From Kineosporia corallincola (GTDB taxonomy: Bacteria > Actinomycetota > Actinomycetes > Actinomycetales > Kineosporiaceae), in NCBI RefSeq assembly GCF_018499875.1, contig NZ_JAHBAY010000024.1:1-64000 (forward strand): a stretch of 64,000 bases of DNA, in the 5' to 3' direction. This document shows positions 1 through 8,274 of this stretch, in pieces. The position numbers were made by a program, and so were the translations under genes. Numbering within the stretch: the stretch's first letter is position 1; each line of letters opens with the position of its first letter. The notes beneath the pieces are model-generated. The model was not told the DNA's origin, did no database searches, and was given only the letters and a program-made list of their open reading frames with translations.

Positions 1-200
1 CGCTGTACGGGGTGCTCTCGGCGGTGGCGGGTGCCCAGCCGGCGGGCGCCGGGTGCAGTGGCGCTCAGCCGACCGGCGGGGCCACCGATCACGGTCTACA
101 GCTGACGCTCACCGCCCTGCCACCGTTGCGCCTTCGCCCCAGACCGCCTGGTCTCGACAACGATCTTCTGCCGGTGCCAGCGCGGTGTGACCCGCAAACC
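1..200. other. Decayed sequence left of the first ISL3 element
   Basis: I see no convincing gene here. Bases from about 98 to 200, continued after the element at 1863-1898, resemble 9818-9960. In the minus-strand frame both copies encode a basic stretch with a shared RWHR core followed by a TRR motif. This is probably the tail of a duplicated gene or a mobile-element scar. Confidence 0.4.
193..200. repeat. 8-bp target-site duplication, left copy
   Basis: CGCAAACC immediately outside the left inverted repeat is repeated exactly at 1855-1862 outside the right inverted repeat. Confidence 0.93.
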
Positions 201-1854
201 GGCTCTTCGAAGTTAACCGGGGTTGAGGCATCCGCGGGCTTGGCGGGTGGTTGCGCAGCGTGTTCGTAGGCGTTGGTTGTCGGGGTTGCGGTAGCCGTAG
301 GCGTTGCGGGCGTCGAGTTTGACGACGCGGTTGTAGCCTTCGCTGGCGGCGTTGGAAAGTCCGGTGGTGATGGCGGTTTCGATGTGGGGCCACCAGGTGT
401 TGATGGTGGTGGCCAGGCGGGTCAGTTCCGGGATTCCGGCGTCGGCGCACCAGGTGTAGAAGCGTCGCAGGCGTTGGCCGATCAGGGTCCGGTCGGGGAC
501 TGCGCGGGCGGTGCCGGCGGGGACGGTGAGAGCCAGGACCTGGCGCAGGAGGTCTTTGGCGATCCAGGTTTTCAGGATCGTCAGGCCGTCGGCCCCGAGG
601 TCGATGAGGGTGTTCCAGATCTTGGCGAAAGCCTTGGGCGAGAGTGATTCCCGGTTGCGGTTGAGCAGGTTGCGCAGGTCCCATTCGGGGTCGTTCTGAC
701 GGCCGCGGCGTCCGCGGCTGGTCATCGTGACGCGCCGGCGCACGTCGGTGAGGGCATCGGTGGCGAGTTTCACGACGTGGAAGCGGTCCACGACGATCCT
801 CGCCTCGGGCAGGTAGCGGCGGATCGCGTTGAGGAAGATGGTGCACATGTCGATCGTGACGAACTGGATCCGGTGGCGCCAGGCCGGGGTCTGGGAGGCC
901 AGCCAGTAGGCCACGTCGTCGCCGGTGCGGCCCTCGACCTGGGCCAGCATCCCGGCCCCGCCGGCGATGTCGGTGAAGCCCACGTGCCAGCGATCAGCGA
1001 TCGTTCGTGGACGTGAGCATTCAGGATCTGCTCTGAGGGTCGATCCCGTCACCGGTGGTGGCTCAGGCGAAACAGCCCCATTCGTCGATGTTCCCGACCT
1101 GTCCTCGGTCACCAGCGCGCCGACCGATGCTACCGCGACAGCCGGACGCCAGCGCGGGCGTCCACGCCGTACCTCGTCGATCCCGAGCACGGTCACTGCC
1201 GCCGCCTCGCCGTCCAGGAGCCCCGCCGCGCCGGCCTCGACCCGAACGGCGTTCATCACCGTGGGCCAGGACACCCCGACCTCACGGCCGGCCGCCGAGA
1301 CACTCGCGCAGACCCCGTCCACCACCAGGTCACCGGCCCGGGCCCTCAACCGCTCGGTGAGCCGGGACCGATGCCCGATCGAGGGCAACGATTCCGTGAA
1401 AGAAACCACCGAACAGCCGTTCTCGACGCAGACCCAACGCCGTTTGCGCCACCGCAGGCCCAGGCGCTGCACTCCGAGCCTCACATCCCTCGGCCGGGTG
1501 AACACCCAGCCCTTCACCCGCCGCGAGATCACCGCGCACCCGGGACAGGCCGCTGCCAGCTCCTGCGCATCGCTCGAGGTCACCACCTCCACCAACCTCG
1601 ATCCGTCCGCACCCCGCGTCACCGCAACCATCGTAAGACCCTCCAGCCCCAGCAGTCTCGAGGCATCCCCGGCCTCGTCCCCACGAAATGTCGTATCCTC
1701 GTTCAAGCCCGTAGTCGTGTCGTCGTAGTTTGTCTGGAAACAACCACGATCGATCCACGACTACGGGTCCTCACCCGGACACACCGGAACCCGCCCTGCA
1801 CTACACGGCGTCAACCTGCCGCGCCACCAGCACCCCGGTTAACTTCGAAGAGCC
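201..1854 (-). mobile_element. ISL3-family insertion sequence, complete and recent
   Basis: The 1654-bp element is bounded by perfect 23-bp inverted repeats at 201-223 and 1832-1854, beginning GGCTCTTCGAAGTTAACCGG. It is flanked by an exact 8-bp target duplication, CGCAAACC, at 193-200 and 1855-1862. Eight-base duplications are characteristic of the ISL3 family. Perfect ends and an intact transposase indicate recent transposition and probable activity. Confidence 0.95.
213..1706 (-). CDS. ISL3-family transposase
   Basis: A 497-residue DDE transposase that would cut and move the element around it. Family features in order are an N-terminal zinc-finger-like segment (CPGC at about 54, then a later C-x5-C type region near 93-99), the catalytic-type segment VLGIDEVRRGRPRW at about 173, the segment VTIDMCTIF, and the C-terminal E-bearing motif NAASEGYNRVVKLDARNAYG. 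Between the first acidic segment and ADRWHVGF there are roughly 30 residues more than I expect in this family (plus strand about 1000-1130). The insert keeps frame, so activity is possible but untested. The stop codon lies inside the left inverted repeat. Confidence 0.9.
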   Translation of the reverse strand: MNEDTTFRGDEAGDASRLLGLEGLTMVAVTRGADGSRLVEVVTSSDAQELAAACPGCAVISRRVKGWVFTRPRDVRLGVQRLGLRWRKRRWVCVENGCSVVSFTESLPSIGHRSRLTERLRARAGDLVVDGVCASVSAAGREVGVSWPTVMNAVRVEAGAAGLLDGEAAAVTVLGIDEVRRGRPRWRPAVAVASVGALVTEDRSGTSTNGAVSPEPPPVTGSTLRADPECSRPRTIADRWHVGFTDIAGGAGMLAQVEGRTGDDVAYWLASQTPAWRHRIQFVTIDMCTIFLNAIRRYLPEARIVVDRFHVVKLATDALTDVRRRVTMTSRGRRGRQNDPEWDLRNLLNRNRESLSPKAFAKIWNTLIDLGADGLTILKTWIAKDLLRQVLALTVPAGTARAVPDRTLIGQRLRRFYTWCADAGIPELTRLATTINTWWPHIETAITTGLSNAASEGYNRVVKLDARNAYGYRNPDNQRLRTRCATTRQARGCLNPG

Positions 1855-1862
1855 CGCAAACC

Positions 1863-2451
1863 GGCCGGTGACCCGCACGGTTGCACTTGGCGTCGTCGGC
1901 CAGCGCCGGGAACGTGCCCAGGCCGCTGAAGGTAGCGCCAGCCAAGACCAGGAGGACCAGCGCAGCGCCAGTGCATCTGGACGGGTGGGCCAGCCCGGCC
2001 TGCGAGAGCGGTGCGTAGAGCGGCGTCCAGCTGAGGGGCAGGGCCAGGGAGTCGAGCGGTTCGCTGGTGCCGTCCGGATCGACCCACACCCGCTTGCCAA
2101 GTGCCAGACCCGTGCAGCCGCCCCGGCCATGCAGAAGACGATCTGCGTGGCGTCGGTGCTCTCGGGCTGCAGGTCGCCGTTGAAGGCCAGGGCCTCCACT
2201 ACGCGCCGCGTCGCTGAGGTGACCAGCCCCTGCCGAGCCGGGTTGTCCTACGGGCCGACCAGGCAGACCCGCAGGTCAAAGGGACGCCCGAGGCGGTTGA
2301 ACACCTGCCCGACGTCACTTGCCGGGTGATCCTGGCCGACTTCGGGGTCACCTCGATGGCCCAGTCGTGACTGGCCCCGGCTCGCGCCGCGGCCGAACGC
2401 GATCTGCTCGTCCCGTTTCAGTGCCGGCGCCTTACAACCGAAAACGTAGCC
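1863..2451. other. Decayed sequence right of the first ISL3 element
   Basis: No gene is convincing. A minus-strand frame (2089 to 1811) starts with a hydrophobic stretch, reading GAALVLLVLAGATFSGLG, and runs into the ISL3 element. It may be the front of a small interrupted membrane or secreted protein. A second minus-strand frame covers 2248-2523 but crosses the hairpin at 2452-2480, so it is unlikely to be a working gene. Confidence 0.35.
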
Positions 2452-2480
2452 ACCTCGCCCGGACGAAGTCCGGGCGAGGT
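2452..2480. terminator. Strong hairpin before the 2.5-9 kb island
   Basis: A perfect 13-bp stem (2452-2464 with 2468-2480) has a 3-base loop and is followed by TTGT. It isolates the downstream island from transcription of the decayed region, or could terminate minus-strand transcription. Confidence 0.7.
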
Positions 2481-2528
2481 TTGTACGACCTTTCCAAATC
2501 CCTATCACCCTACGGCGGTGCAACTTTC

Positions 2529-3020
2529 ATGTTCATATCTCCCGAGTTCATCCTGAAACACGTACGCCCTTACGACGCCGAGGCGTACGACCTGATCAGC
2601 TACGACCCGGACTGGCCGCTGCTGAACTGGCTGCGGGCCCGGCGGGTTCCGGAGGTCTCGATCAGCTTGGCCTTCGACACCTGGCGGATGGTTTCCGGCC
2701 TGGAGTACACGGCGCAGACCAGACCGTTGTTTCTGGCCGCCGCCCGAGTGCTCGCCCAGTCCCGCTGGGAGGAGCTGTACGCCGGCTCCCGCTCCACCGT
2801 GCTCTTCCTGACCGCGCCGCTCCTGCATCAGCTGAGCTACTTCAGCCACCGCAACCCCGGCCAGGCCTTCGACTTCCGTCCGTACCAGGATATCCCCCTG
2901 GCCCTGACCATCGATTTCAGCAACGGCCGGGCCGAAACCCAGCAAGACGTCGCCGGGGCCGCCCTGGCCGCCGACAGCGCCGGTTTCTGCAGCACCTTCA
3001 CCCGGCTTCTGCCCAAGTAA
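2529..3020 (+). CDS. Uncharacterised 163-aa protein, tandem paralogue A
   Basis: I do not recognise the family. The ATG at 2529 is preferred over upstream in-frame codons because the hairpin at 2452-2480 separates them. The product begins FISPEFILKHVRPYDAEAYD and aligns over its whole length with the next gene, which begins GFTPAFLIKHVRPYDPAAYT. Shared words include KHVRPYD, NWL and an internal STVLFL or STILFL segment. There is no signal peptide or membrane span. The gene opens a plus-strand series with DUF2589 and peptidoglycan hydrolase genes, so its role may be tied to theirs. Coding looks good; function is unknown. Confidence 0.75.
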   Translation: MFISPEFILKHVRPYDAEAYDLISYDPDWPLLNWLRARRVPEVSISLAFDTWRMVSGLEYTAQTRPLFLAAARVLAQSRWEELYAGSRSTVLFLTAPLLHQLSYFSHRNPGQAFDFRPYQDIPLALTIDFSNGRAETQQDVAGAALAADSAGFCSTFTRLLPK

Positions 3021-3045
3021 TACATTTCTCACCAAGGAGTTTGTC

Positions 3046-3540
3046 ATGGGATTCACTCCCGCTTTCCTGATCAAGCACGTCCGCCCCTACGACCCGGCCG
3101 CCTACACCTTGATCTGCGAAGACGACCGGCCGGAATCGCTGCCTAACTGGCTCCTGGATCAGAAGGTGCCGGCGGCCGCCATCGACCAGTCGTTCCAGTT
3201 CTGGAACACCCTGGCGAACACCGTCTACGGGCCGGGCACCTGGAACAGGTTCCTGAACTCGGCCCAGTTGATCTCCGAGGCTCGCTGGTCGAGCCTGGGC
3301 CGCACCGGTGGCTCCACCATCCTGTTCCTGAACGCGGCCCAGGTGGCCGAGCTCAGCTGGGCCGGCCAGCAGAACGCCGGTCAGAACCTGGACATCCATC
3401 TGACCACGCCAGTCGCGCTGGCGATCACCGTGGACTACGACACCAGGACAGCCGTTCCTCAGACCAACGTTCCCGGCCTCCGGCTCAGGACGAACGAGGA
3501 CGGACACTTCTTCCACTTCGGAGGCCTGCTGCTCGACTGA
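3046..3540 (+). CDS. Uncharacterised 164-aa protein, tandem paralogue B
   Basis: This lies 25 bp after paralogue A and has a clear ribosome binding site (AAGGAG at about 3035). It aligns end to end with A at moderate identity, so the pair arose by tandem duplication and then diverged. The C-terminus is enriched in histidine and phenylalanine (GHFFHFGGLLLD). No catalytic motif is visible. A strong terminator follows immediately, so A and B form their own two-gene transcription unit. Two retained copies could mean a hetero-oligomer or distinct partners; that is inference. Confidence 0.8.
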   Translation: MGFTPAFLIKHVRPYDPAAYTLICEDDRPESLPNWLLDQKVPAAAIDQSFQFWNTLANTVYGPGTWNRFLNSAQLISEARWSSLGRTGGSTILFLNAAQVAELSWAGQQNAGQNLDIHLTTPVALAITVDYDTRTAVPQTNVPGLRLRTNEDGHFFHFGGLLLD

Positions 3541-3564
3541 TCCGGCCCGCACCACCAGATCCCC

Positions 3565-3594
3565 AGAAGGACGCGGCCCCGGCCGCGTCCTTCT
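3565..3594 (+). terminator. Terminator after the paralogue pair
   Basis: A perfect 14-bp stem (3565-3578 with 3581-3594) has a 2-base loop and lies 24 bp after the stop of paralogue B. Confidence 0.85.
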
Positions 3595-3749
3595 GCTCGT
3601 TTGTCACCTCACAGCCGCTGTCAAGACATCTTGACAATCAGCGCCCACGAATTCATCTTTTCGCCGCCCGGCTCGATGAATCTGCTGTCAATCACCTTAC
3701 GGATCGCCGGCCGCGGCCGTCCGGTCCTCAATTTCAGGAGACAGAAAAA

Positions 3750-4364
3750 ATGCCCGACATTCCCGCCGAGCTCAATTCCCTCGACTTCGGCACCCTCATC
3801 GGCGGCCCGCTCATGGCCGTGGTCCAGGCCCAGTCGGTGGCGGCCAAGAACACCGTCGACTTTATCAACTCGGTCGGCTTCACCTCGACTACGGATACCA
3901 GCAATAACCCGATCACCGTCCCCCGGACGACCACGTTCACGTTCGAGCGACCGGTGCACATCCCGGACCCCAACCCCGCCAACACCCCTCAGGGTGGCAC
4001 CGCGCCGGTCATCAGTACCACCGAGAAGGTCACGCTTTCGGTGCCGTTCCTGACCATGGTGCCGATCCCGTACATCCGGATCGAGGAGACCACGGTCGAC
4101 TTCAACGCCAAGATCACCTCGCTGCAGGCCAGCACCTCCTCCAACCAGACGAACATGTCGGCCAACCTGAACGCGAAGTTCGGCTGGGGACCGGTCTCGG
4201 CCTCGCTGAACGCCAGCGTCAGCAACCAGTCGCAGTCCTCGTCGCAGGACCGCACGACGCGCACCTACTCCATGGCGGTGCACGTGCGGGCGGTGCAGGC
4301 CGAGGTGCCGGGCGGCACCGAACGCATCCTCAACCTGCTGGAGGAGAGCATCACCGCCAAGTGA
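3750..4364 (+). CDS. DUF2589 domain protein
   Basis: A 204-residue protein that I assign to DUF2589. It has the opening pattern of small residues and LIGGPLMAVVQAQ (about 15-27), a central block SVPFLTMVPIPYIRIEE, an alternating polar, serine- and asparagine-rich region that looks beta-stranded (about 125-175), and the family-type ending VRAVQAEVPGGTERILNLLE. The family's function is not established. The start has a good site (CAGGAG) about 10 bases upstream. The next gene looks like the companion usually found beside DUF2589 genes, so the two probably act together. No signal peptide is seen. Confidence 0.85.
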   Translation: MPDIPAELNSLDFGTLIGGPLMAVVQAQSVAAKNTVDFINSVGFTSTTDTSNNPITVPRTTTFTFERPVHIPDPNPANTPQGGTAPVISTTEKVTLSVPFLTMVPIPYIRIEETTVDFNAKITSLQASTSSNQTNMSANLNAKFGWGPVSASLNASVSNQSQSSSQDRTTRTYSMAVHVRAVQAEVPGGTERILNLLEESITAK

Positions 4365-4478
4365 CGCCGGACCGCGAGCGCCGGCGCGCCTGACAACTGG
4401 CTGAACGGGCTGGGCATGTCCGCAGTCCGGATATGCCCAGCCCCACCCAGCCCAGATCCGAAACCACTTGGAGATTCG

Positions 4479-5201
4479 ATGGACGACCCCCTGAACCCCG
4501 AACAACCCGCCCCGCCGGAGGACACCCACCGCTTCGAAGACGTTCTGGCGGCCACGGTCTCGAGCCTGGTGCGAGCGCGTCACCTGGCCGACCTGGAATC
4601 CATGGCCATCGCCGAGCAATACCGCGACCACCCTCTGCTGAGGAACTTCAGCGTGCCCCGGATGCGGGTGCCGGAGATGCGGGTCGATCTCCCGGTCCTG
4701 GTCGACACCGTGACCCACGAACGCCAGATCACCGGGACGGACATCGACCGGATCACGGACGGGGCGGCCCAGCACCTCCAGACCTCCCTGACCGACCCGG
4801 TCCCCGAAAACGCCGTCGGTCAAGCCACTTCGGCCCTGGGGCGGTTACTGCGGCAGCACCACGGAAAGGCTGGGCTGTCCGAGACCGAGTGCCACGACCT
4901 GGCCCACCGGGCCCGGGCGGTAGTGGCCGAGGCCCTGGCGAGCGTCGCGGACACGGGTGCGGCCGGCACCGGCCCGCAGCCGGCGGTGGACGCGGTGCAC
5001 CGGTTCGTCCATGACGAGCTGCTGTCCCGCGCCCGGCGAAGCCCCCGGCTCGCCGTCCGGCCCAGAACCACTGCGGTGAAGGAGGAGTCGAACCCGGCCT
5101 CGGTCTCCCGGCTGCAACTGGTCATCCGGGAGGAGGGCCTGGAGTGGAACACCACGATGGCCCCCGACGGCAGCACCCAGACCAACCTCATCCACGAATA
5201 G
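4479..5201 (+). CDS. DUF2589-companion protein, uncharacterised
   Basis: A 240-residue acidic protein. ATG 4479 has GGAG just upstream (4470-4473). Residues about 35-75 carry the segment DLESMAIAEQYRDHPLLRNF followed by VPRMRVPEMRVDLPVLV. I recognise this style (adjacent helix, then a PR-type amphipathic strand) from proteins encoded next to DUF2589 genes; that link is from memory, not a search. The rest is helical and polar. The C-terminus (about 210-240) is a short domain ending in an isoleucine-histidine tail. Probable partner of the preceding gene. Confidence 0.72.
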   Translation: MDDPLNPEQPAPPEDTHRFEDVLAATVSSLVRARHLADLESMAIAEQYRDHPLLRNFSVPRMRVPEMRVDLPVLVDTVTHERQITGTDIDRITDGAAQHLQTSLTDPVPENAVGQATSALGRLLRQHHGKAGLSETECHDLAHRARAVVAEALASVADTGAAGTGPQPAVDAVHRFVHDELLSRARRSPRLAVRPRTTAVKEESNPASVSRLQLVIREEGLEWNTTMAPDGSTQTNLIHE

Positions 5202-5216
5202 GAACAGGAACCCACC

Positions 5217-5831
5217 ATGCGCATGCTTCTGCGCGAGCGAATCGTCAGCCACATCCTGGACCACCCGCAGCGTGACCTCACCGACCCGGCCGGCGACCTG
5301 GCCTTCGTCCCCGCGACGTTGGGCTGGCTGGACCAGGTGGCCGACACCCTGCACCAGCTCCGGCAACCGCTCTCCGGCCTGGTCCGCAGCCAGATCACCC
5401 TGGTCTCCTCCAGCGCCGCGGCTACGTCGGCCGTGTCCCGCTCGGCCGCTCGTAAGGCCCAGACCGACCGGGCGGTGCGAGCCGTCACCGAGGTGCAGGC
5501 CCACCTGGTGGCCCTGGCCCAGAAGCTCGACGAGGAACTCCAGGACTGGACCCAGCGTCTGGCACAACTGCTCACCGTGGTCGTCGCGAACGGCGTCTGC
5601 CCGCTGCCGGAGGACCCGTCCGAGGAGAATTGCCGCCGGCTGTGGCGCGACCTCGCCCGGGTCGAGGAAGTGCAGACCGTCCACGCCTACCTGAGCACCG
5701 TGGTCCCTCGCGTGGACCTGCTCCAGATTCTTCATGATCTCCTGAAAAATCTTCTGGGTTGGGGAACCTGGGGTCGCTCCCAGCCCGGTTCGGCCGGGAC
5801 GATCGCGGCCTCGCCGGCCGCATCCCGCTAG
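5217..5831 (+). CDS. Uncharacterised helical protein
   Basis: A 204-residue protein whose ATG lies 15 bp after the previous stop, behind the site AGGAACAGGA. It is predicted to be mostly helical, with a long heptad-like stretch over about residues 75-125 (KAQTDRAVRAVTEVQAHLVA and onward) that may form a coiled coil. The C-terminal 30 residues are glycine-, serine- and alanine-rich and look disordered. No enzyme motif or membrane span is seen. The tight spacing puts it in one operon with the DUF2589 genes. Confidence 0.7.
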   Translation: MRMLLRERIVSHILDHPQRDLTDPAGDLAFVPATLGWLDQVADTLHQLRQPLSGLVRSQITLVSSSAAATSAVSRSAARKAQTDRAVRAVTEVQAHLVALAQKLDEELQDWTQRLAQLLTVVVANGVCPLPEDPSEENCRRLWRDLARVEEVQTVHAYLSTVVPRVDLLQILHDLLKNLLGWGTWGRSQPGSAGTIAASPAASR

Positions 5832-5852
5832 CCATCGACGAGAGGACACATC

Positions 5853-6584
5853 ATGCTTTCCCAGAAGGAGCTGGCCAAACTTGCCGAGCACCAGCTCGGC
5901 GTGCAGGAGAACCCCCTGGGTTCCAATCATGTCGTCCTGAGGAACGGCGACAACCTGTGGCCGTCCATCGGACTCGGCTGGGCCGACGGCTCCGCCACGA
6001 AGACCGGTCAGGCCTGGTGCGGAGCCTTCAACTACTGGCTGGACTGCCACGCCGGGGCCCGGCCCCCGTACTCGGCCCTGACCGCAGTCAGCTGTCACAA
6101 CCTGGAGGCCTGGGCCCGAAAACACCACTACTGGAGCCAGGACCCGCAGGTCGGGGACATCGTGATCTTCAGCAACGGCCGGCATCAGGGGCGGGTCGTC
6201 GATGTCGCCCAGTGGGACCGCGGACGGGGCCACGTCACCACGATCGAGGGCAACTGGGCCAACAAGGTCGTGAAGATGCAGCGCCCCCGGCACGCCCCGG
6301 AGAGCATCGACGGCTTCGTCCGGCGCGGGTACCCGGCCACCGCGACCGGGGAAGCCCCCGCCATCCCGGACCGGGCCCGGCACCGCACCCCCTCGGTCCG
6401 CCCGGTTCGGCCGGTCAGGCCCTCCCGGGCCGAGCGCTCCGCTGATCCCGCGGTCCGGGCCCGGCGCTCCCTGATCGCCTTCCTCACCGCCCTGGCCGCC
6501 TGCGCCGGGGGCTCACAGGCCGCCGGGGACCACTCCCTCGCCTCGATCCTCGACAACCCGGCCTTCCTCGGCCTCTTCACCTGA
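5853..6584 (+). CDS. CHAP-domain peptidoglycan hydrolase
   Basis: A 243-residue probable cysteine amidase or endopeptidase of the CHAP fold. The catalytic cysteine is in QAWCGAFNYWL (about residue 54), the VGDIVIF strand is at about 109, and the histidine segment is GHVTTIEGNW (about 128). The N-terminal LSQKELAKLAEHQLGVQENP resembles phage endolysin and tail-lysin starts. The C-terminal 70 residues are Arg/Pro-rich and then moderately hydrophobic, possibly a wall- or membrane-binding tail. No signal peptide is evident, so release may need a holin-like partner such as the next gene. Confidence 0.85.
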   Translation: MLSQKELAKLAEHQLGVQENPLGSNHVVLRNGDNLWPSIGLGWADGSATKTGQAWCGAFNYWLDCHAGARPPYSALTAVSCHNLEAWARKHHYWSQDPQVGDIVIFSNGRHQGRVVDVAQWDRGRGHVTTIEGNWANKVVKMQRPRHAPESIDGFVRRGYPATATGEAPAIPDRARHRTPSVRPVRPVRPSRAERSADPAVRARRSLIAFLTALAACAGGSQAAGDHSLASILDNPAFLGLFT

Positions 6585-6601
6585 CCCGATTGCGAGCAAC
6601 C

Positions 6602-7135
6602 ATGTCCACCGCCCTGATCCAGCATCTGACCGGCGTTCTGGTGTTCTCCGCCGTCTGCCCGCTCCTGGTCGAGCTGTTCACCCACGCCGAGGCCGGGCAC
6701 CACACCAAGATCGCGGCTAACACCTCCCTGGCGGGCGTCTTCTCGGCCCTGCAGACCGCCCGCGGGGAGAACGCCACCCTGGACGGCCTGATCGGAATGT
6801 TCTTGCTGTGCGTCACCTTCAGCCAGGGATTTCGTTCTCTGCTCACGCAACTCGAGATCCCCCCGGCCCTGGGCCGGCTCTTCCCGTACGGGCTGGGCGC
6901 ACCCCAGCCGGTCGACCTCGGCAACGACAACGACCCGGACCTCACGGCCGCTGCGCGCTCCAGCGTTCCGGATTCCCGGCCCCGGGTGAGAGCCGTCGGC
7001 CCAAGAACGAACAGCCCTTCTCGCGCGGCCACGCCCGGCCCTGAGAACCGTAGCACCCAGACCGCGCAAGAACACCCGGATGATTGCCCATGGTGTGCCC
7101 CGCCCGCATCACCAGAAAATTTACCCGGCCACTGA
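6602..7135 (+). CDS. Small membrane protein, holin-like candidate
   Basis: A 177-residue protein from ATG 6602; a TTG at 6590 would add four residues. Neither start has a strong ribosome binding site, which is unusual for this island. Hydrophobic segments occur at about 6-24 (LIQHLTGVLVFSAVCPLLVE) and 66-82 (GLIGMFLLCVTFSQGF), followed by a long polar, Pro/Ser/Arg-rich tail ending with a CPWC pair. Its position between a CHAP hydrolase and a GH25 lysozyme suggests a holin or an export-linked membrane protein. I cannot assign a family. Confidence 0.6.
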   Translation: MSTALIQHLTGVLVFSAVCPLLVELFTHAEAGHHTKIAANTSLAGVFSALQTARGENATLDGLIGMFLLCVTFSQGFRSLLTQLEIPPALGRLFPYGLGAPQPVDLGNDNDPDLTAAARSSVPDSRPRVRAVGPRTNSPSRAATPGPENRSTQTAQEHPDDCPWCAPPASPENLPGH

Positions 7136-7241
7136 CGCGCCCCGGTTCCGCCATCACGGTCCCCCGGCAAACTTTGATCTTTTCCTCTGGGCCGGCCTTC
7201 GCGTGAGCAGCCCGAGGGGCCCATGATTCGCAGGGGGACAC

Positions 7242-7688
7242 ATGGGAGAGGAACCGGTCTGGCGATATCTTTCGCCCGAGACCTTCGGCTGGGAATTGAT
7301 CCCGGGCATTCGGGGGAAACTCCGCAGGCTCATGCGGTCGGAAGTGACGGGTGAGATCCCTGACGACCGTCAGATCCTGGCCTGGCTGCGGGCGGCGCAG
7401 AACTCGAGCGAGGCGATGAGCGTCGAACTCCTCCTCCTCGTGGCTGAGGCCCACCATCGCGGCGCTACCTGGGATTCCATTGCCCGGGCCCTCTCCTGCT
7501 CCCGCCAGAACGCTCATGGACGCTTCCATTCCAAGGTGTACGCCGCGACGGTGCACGACACCGCCGGCCTAGACCTGACCCGGGCCCAACAGTACGTGCA
7601 CCACCTGTCCCGCCGCCCCGGCGGTCTGGCCCCGACCCAGCTGGCCGAGTTTCGGCGGCACTTCGGTGAGCCACCTCCGGCGGTCTGA
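7242..7688 (+). CDS. Small helix-turn-helix-like protein
   Basis: A 148-residue protein with ATG behind AGGGGGA. The segment HHRGATWDSIARALSCSRQN followed by AHGRFH (about 67-92) has the form of the sigma-like helix-turn-helix found in small actinobacterial proteins (ATWDSIARALGVSRQAA type). The N-terminus holds a Trp/Arg-rich block. It may regulate the island or be a DNA-binding accessory. About 100 bp without a gene follow it. Confidence 0.7.
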   Translation: MGEEPVWRYLSPETFGWELIPGIRGKLRRLMRSEVTGEIPDDRQILAWLRAAQNSSEAMSVELLLLVAEAHHRGATWDSIARALSCSRQNAHGRFHSKVYAATVHDTAGLDLTRAQQYVHHLSRRPGGLAPTQLAEFRRHFGEPPPAV

Positions 7689-7796
7689 ACCATTCACAGA
7701 TCTCGACCGGCAACCGTCCGGCCGATCCCGGACCCAGGCGGCGCACCAGCCGTCCGGAGCACCCGGGAAATCACCAGAAGAATCATTGGAGAAAAC

Positions 7797-8168
7797 ATGT
7801 CGACGAACACCAATTCCGGCGACCCGATCGTGGTCCAGTTCGCGTTCTACGGACTCGGCTCGCAAACGGAGGACGTCACGGCCGTGGTGAACGAACTGCT
7901 CACCACGGGGCCACAGGTGACGATCAACAACACCACCATGAAGACCGACCCGGCCGTCAACGTCTTCAAGGGTTTCTACGCCGAGGTGGATACTCCCGAG
8001 GCTGTCCTGCGCTATGTCTGCTCTGAGAACGAGACGGTGGACCTCAGCGCGGCTCCGTTCGCGACAACGCCGAAGTCGCCCACCACCTCGGCCGGGCCCA
8101 CCGCACCCGACGGCCCGGCCTTCCCGAGCCTCCCGACGTGGCCGACGTGGCCGGGCTCCACCTCCTGA
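7797..8168 (+). CDS. Uncharacterised 123-aa protein with Pro-rich tail
   Basis: A globular N-terminal half (residues 1-82, opening with MSTNTNSGDPIVVQFAFYGL) is followed by a Pro/Thr/Ser-rich tail ending in a WPTWPGS-type repeat. No membrane span or catalytic motif is seen. The start has GGAG at 7787-7790. A strong terminator follows 10 bp after the stop. Unknown family; part of the island by position. Confidence 0.65.
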   Translation: MSTNTNSGDPIVVQFAFYGLGSQTEDVTAVVNELLTTGPQVTINNTTMKTDPAVNVFKGFYAEVDTPEAVLRYVCSENETVDLSAAPFATTPKSPTTSAGPTAPDGPAFPSLPTWPTWPGSTS

Positions 8169-8177
8169 ACCACTGAA

Positions 8178-8213
8178 CCCTGGGCCGCGGAGCTCTCACT
8201 CCGCGGCCCAGGG
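8178..8213 (+). terminator. Terminator between island genes
   Basis: A perfect 15-bp stem (8178-8192 with 8199-8213) with a 6-base loop lies directly after the 123-aa gene. Confidence 0.88.
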
Positions 8214-8274
8214 CCGGTCTTCCCCCTCATCACCACACCTGCCCCACCCCACCACCGACATCGGAGCATTCGCC

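Noticed and set aside
1371-2329. Plus-strand frames at 1371-1871 and 1730-2329
   Set aside because: They cross the inverted repeat of the ISL3 element and are antisense to the transposase or run through decayed DNA.
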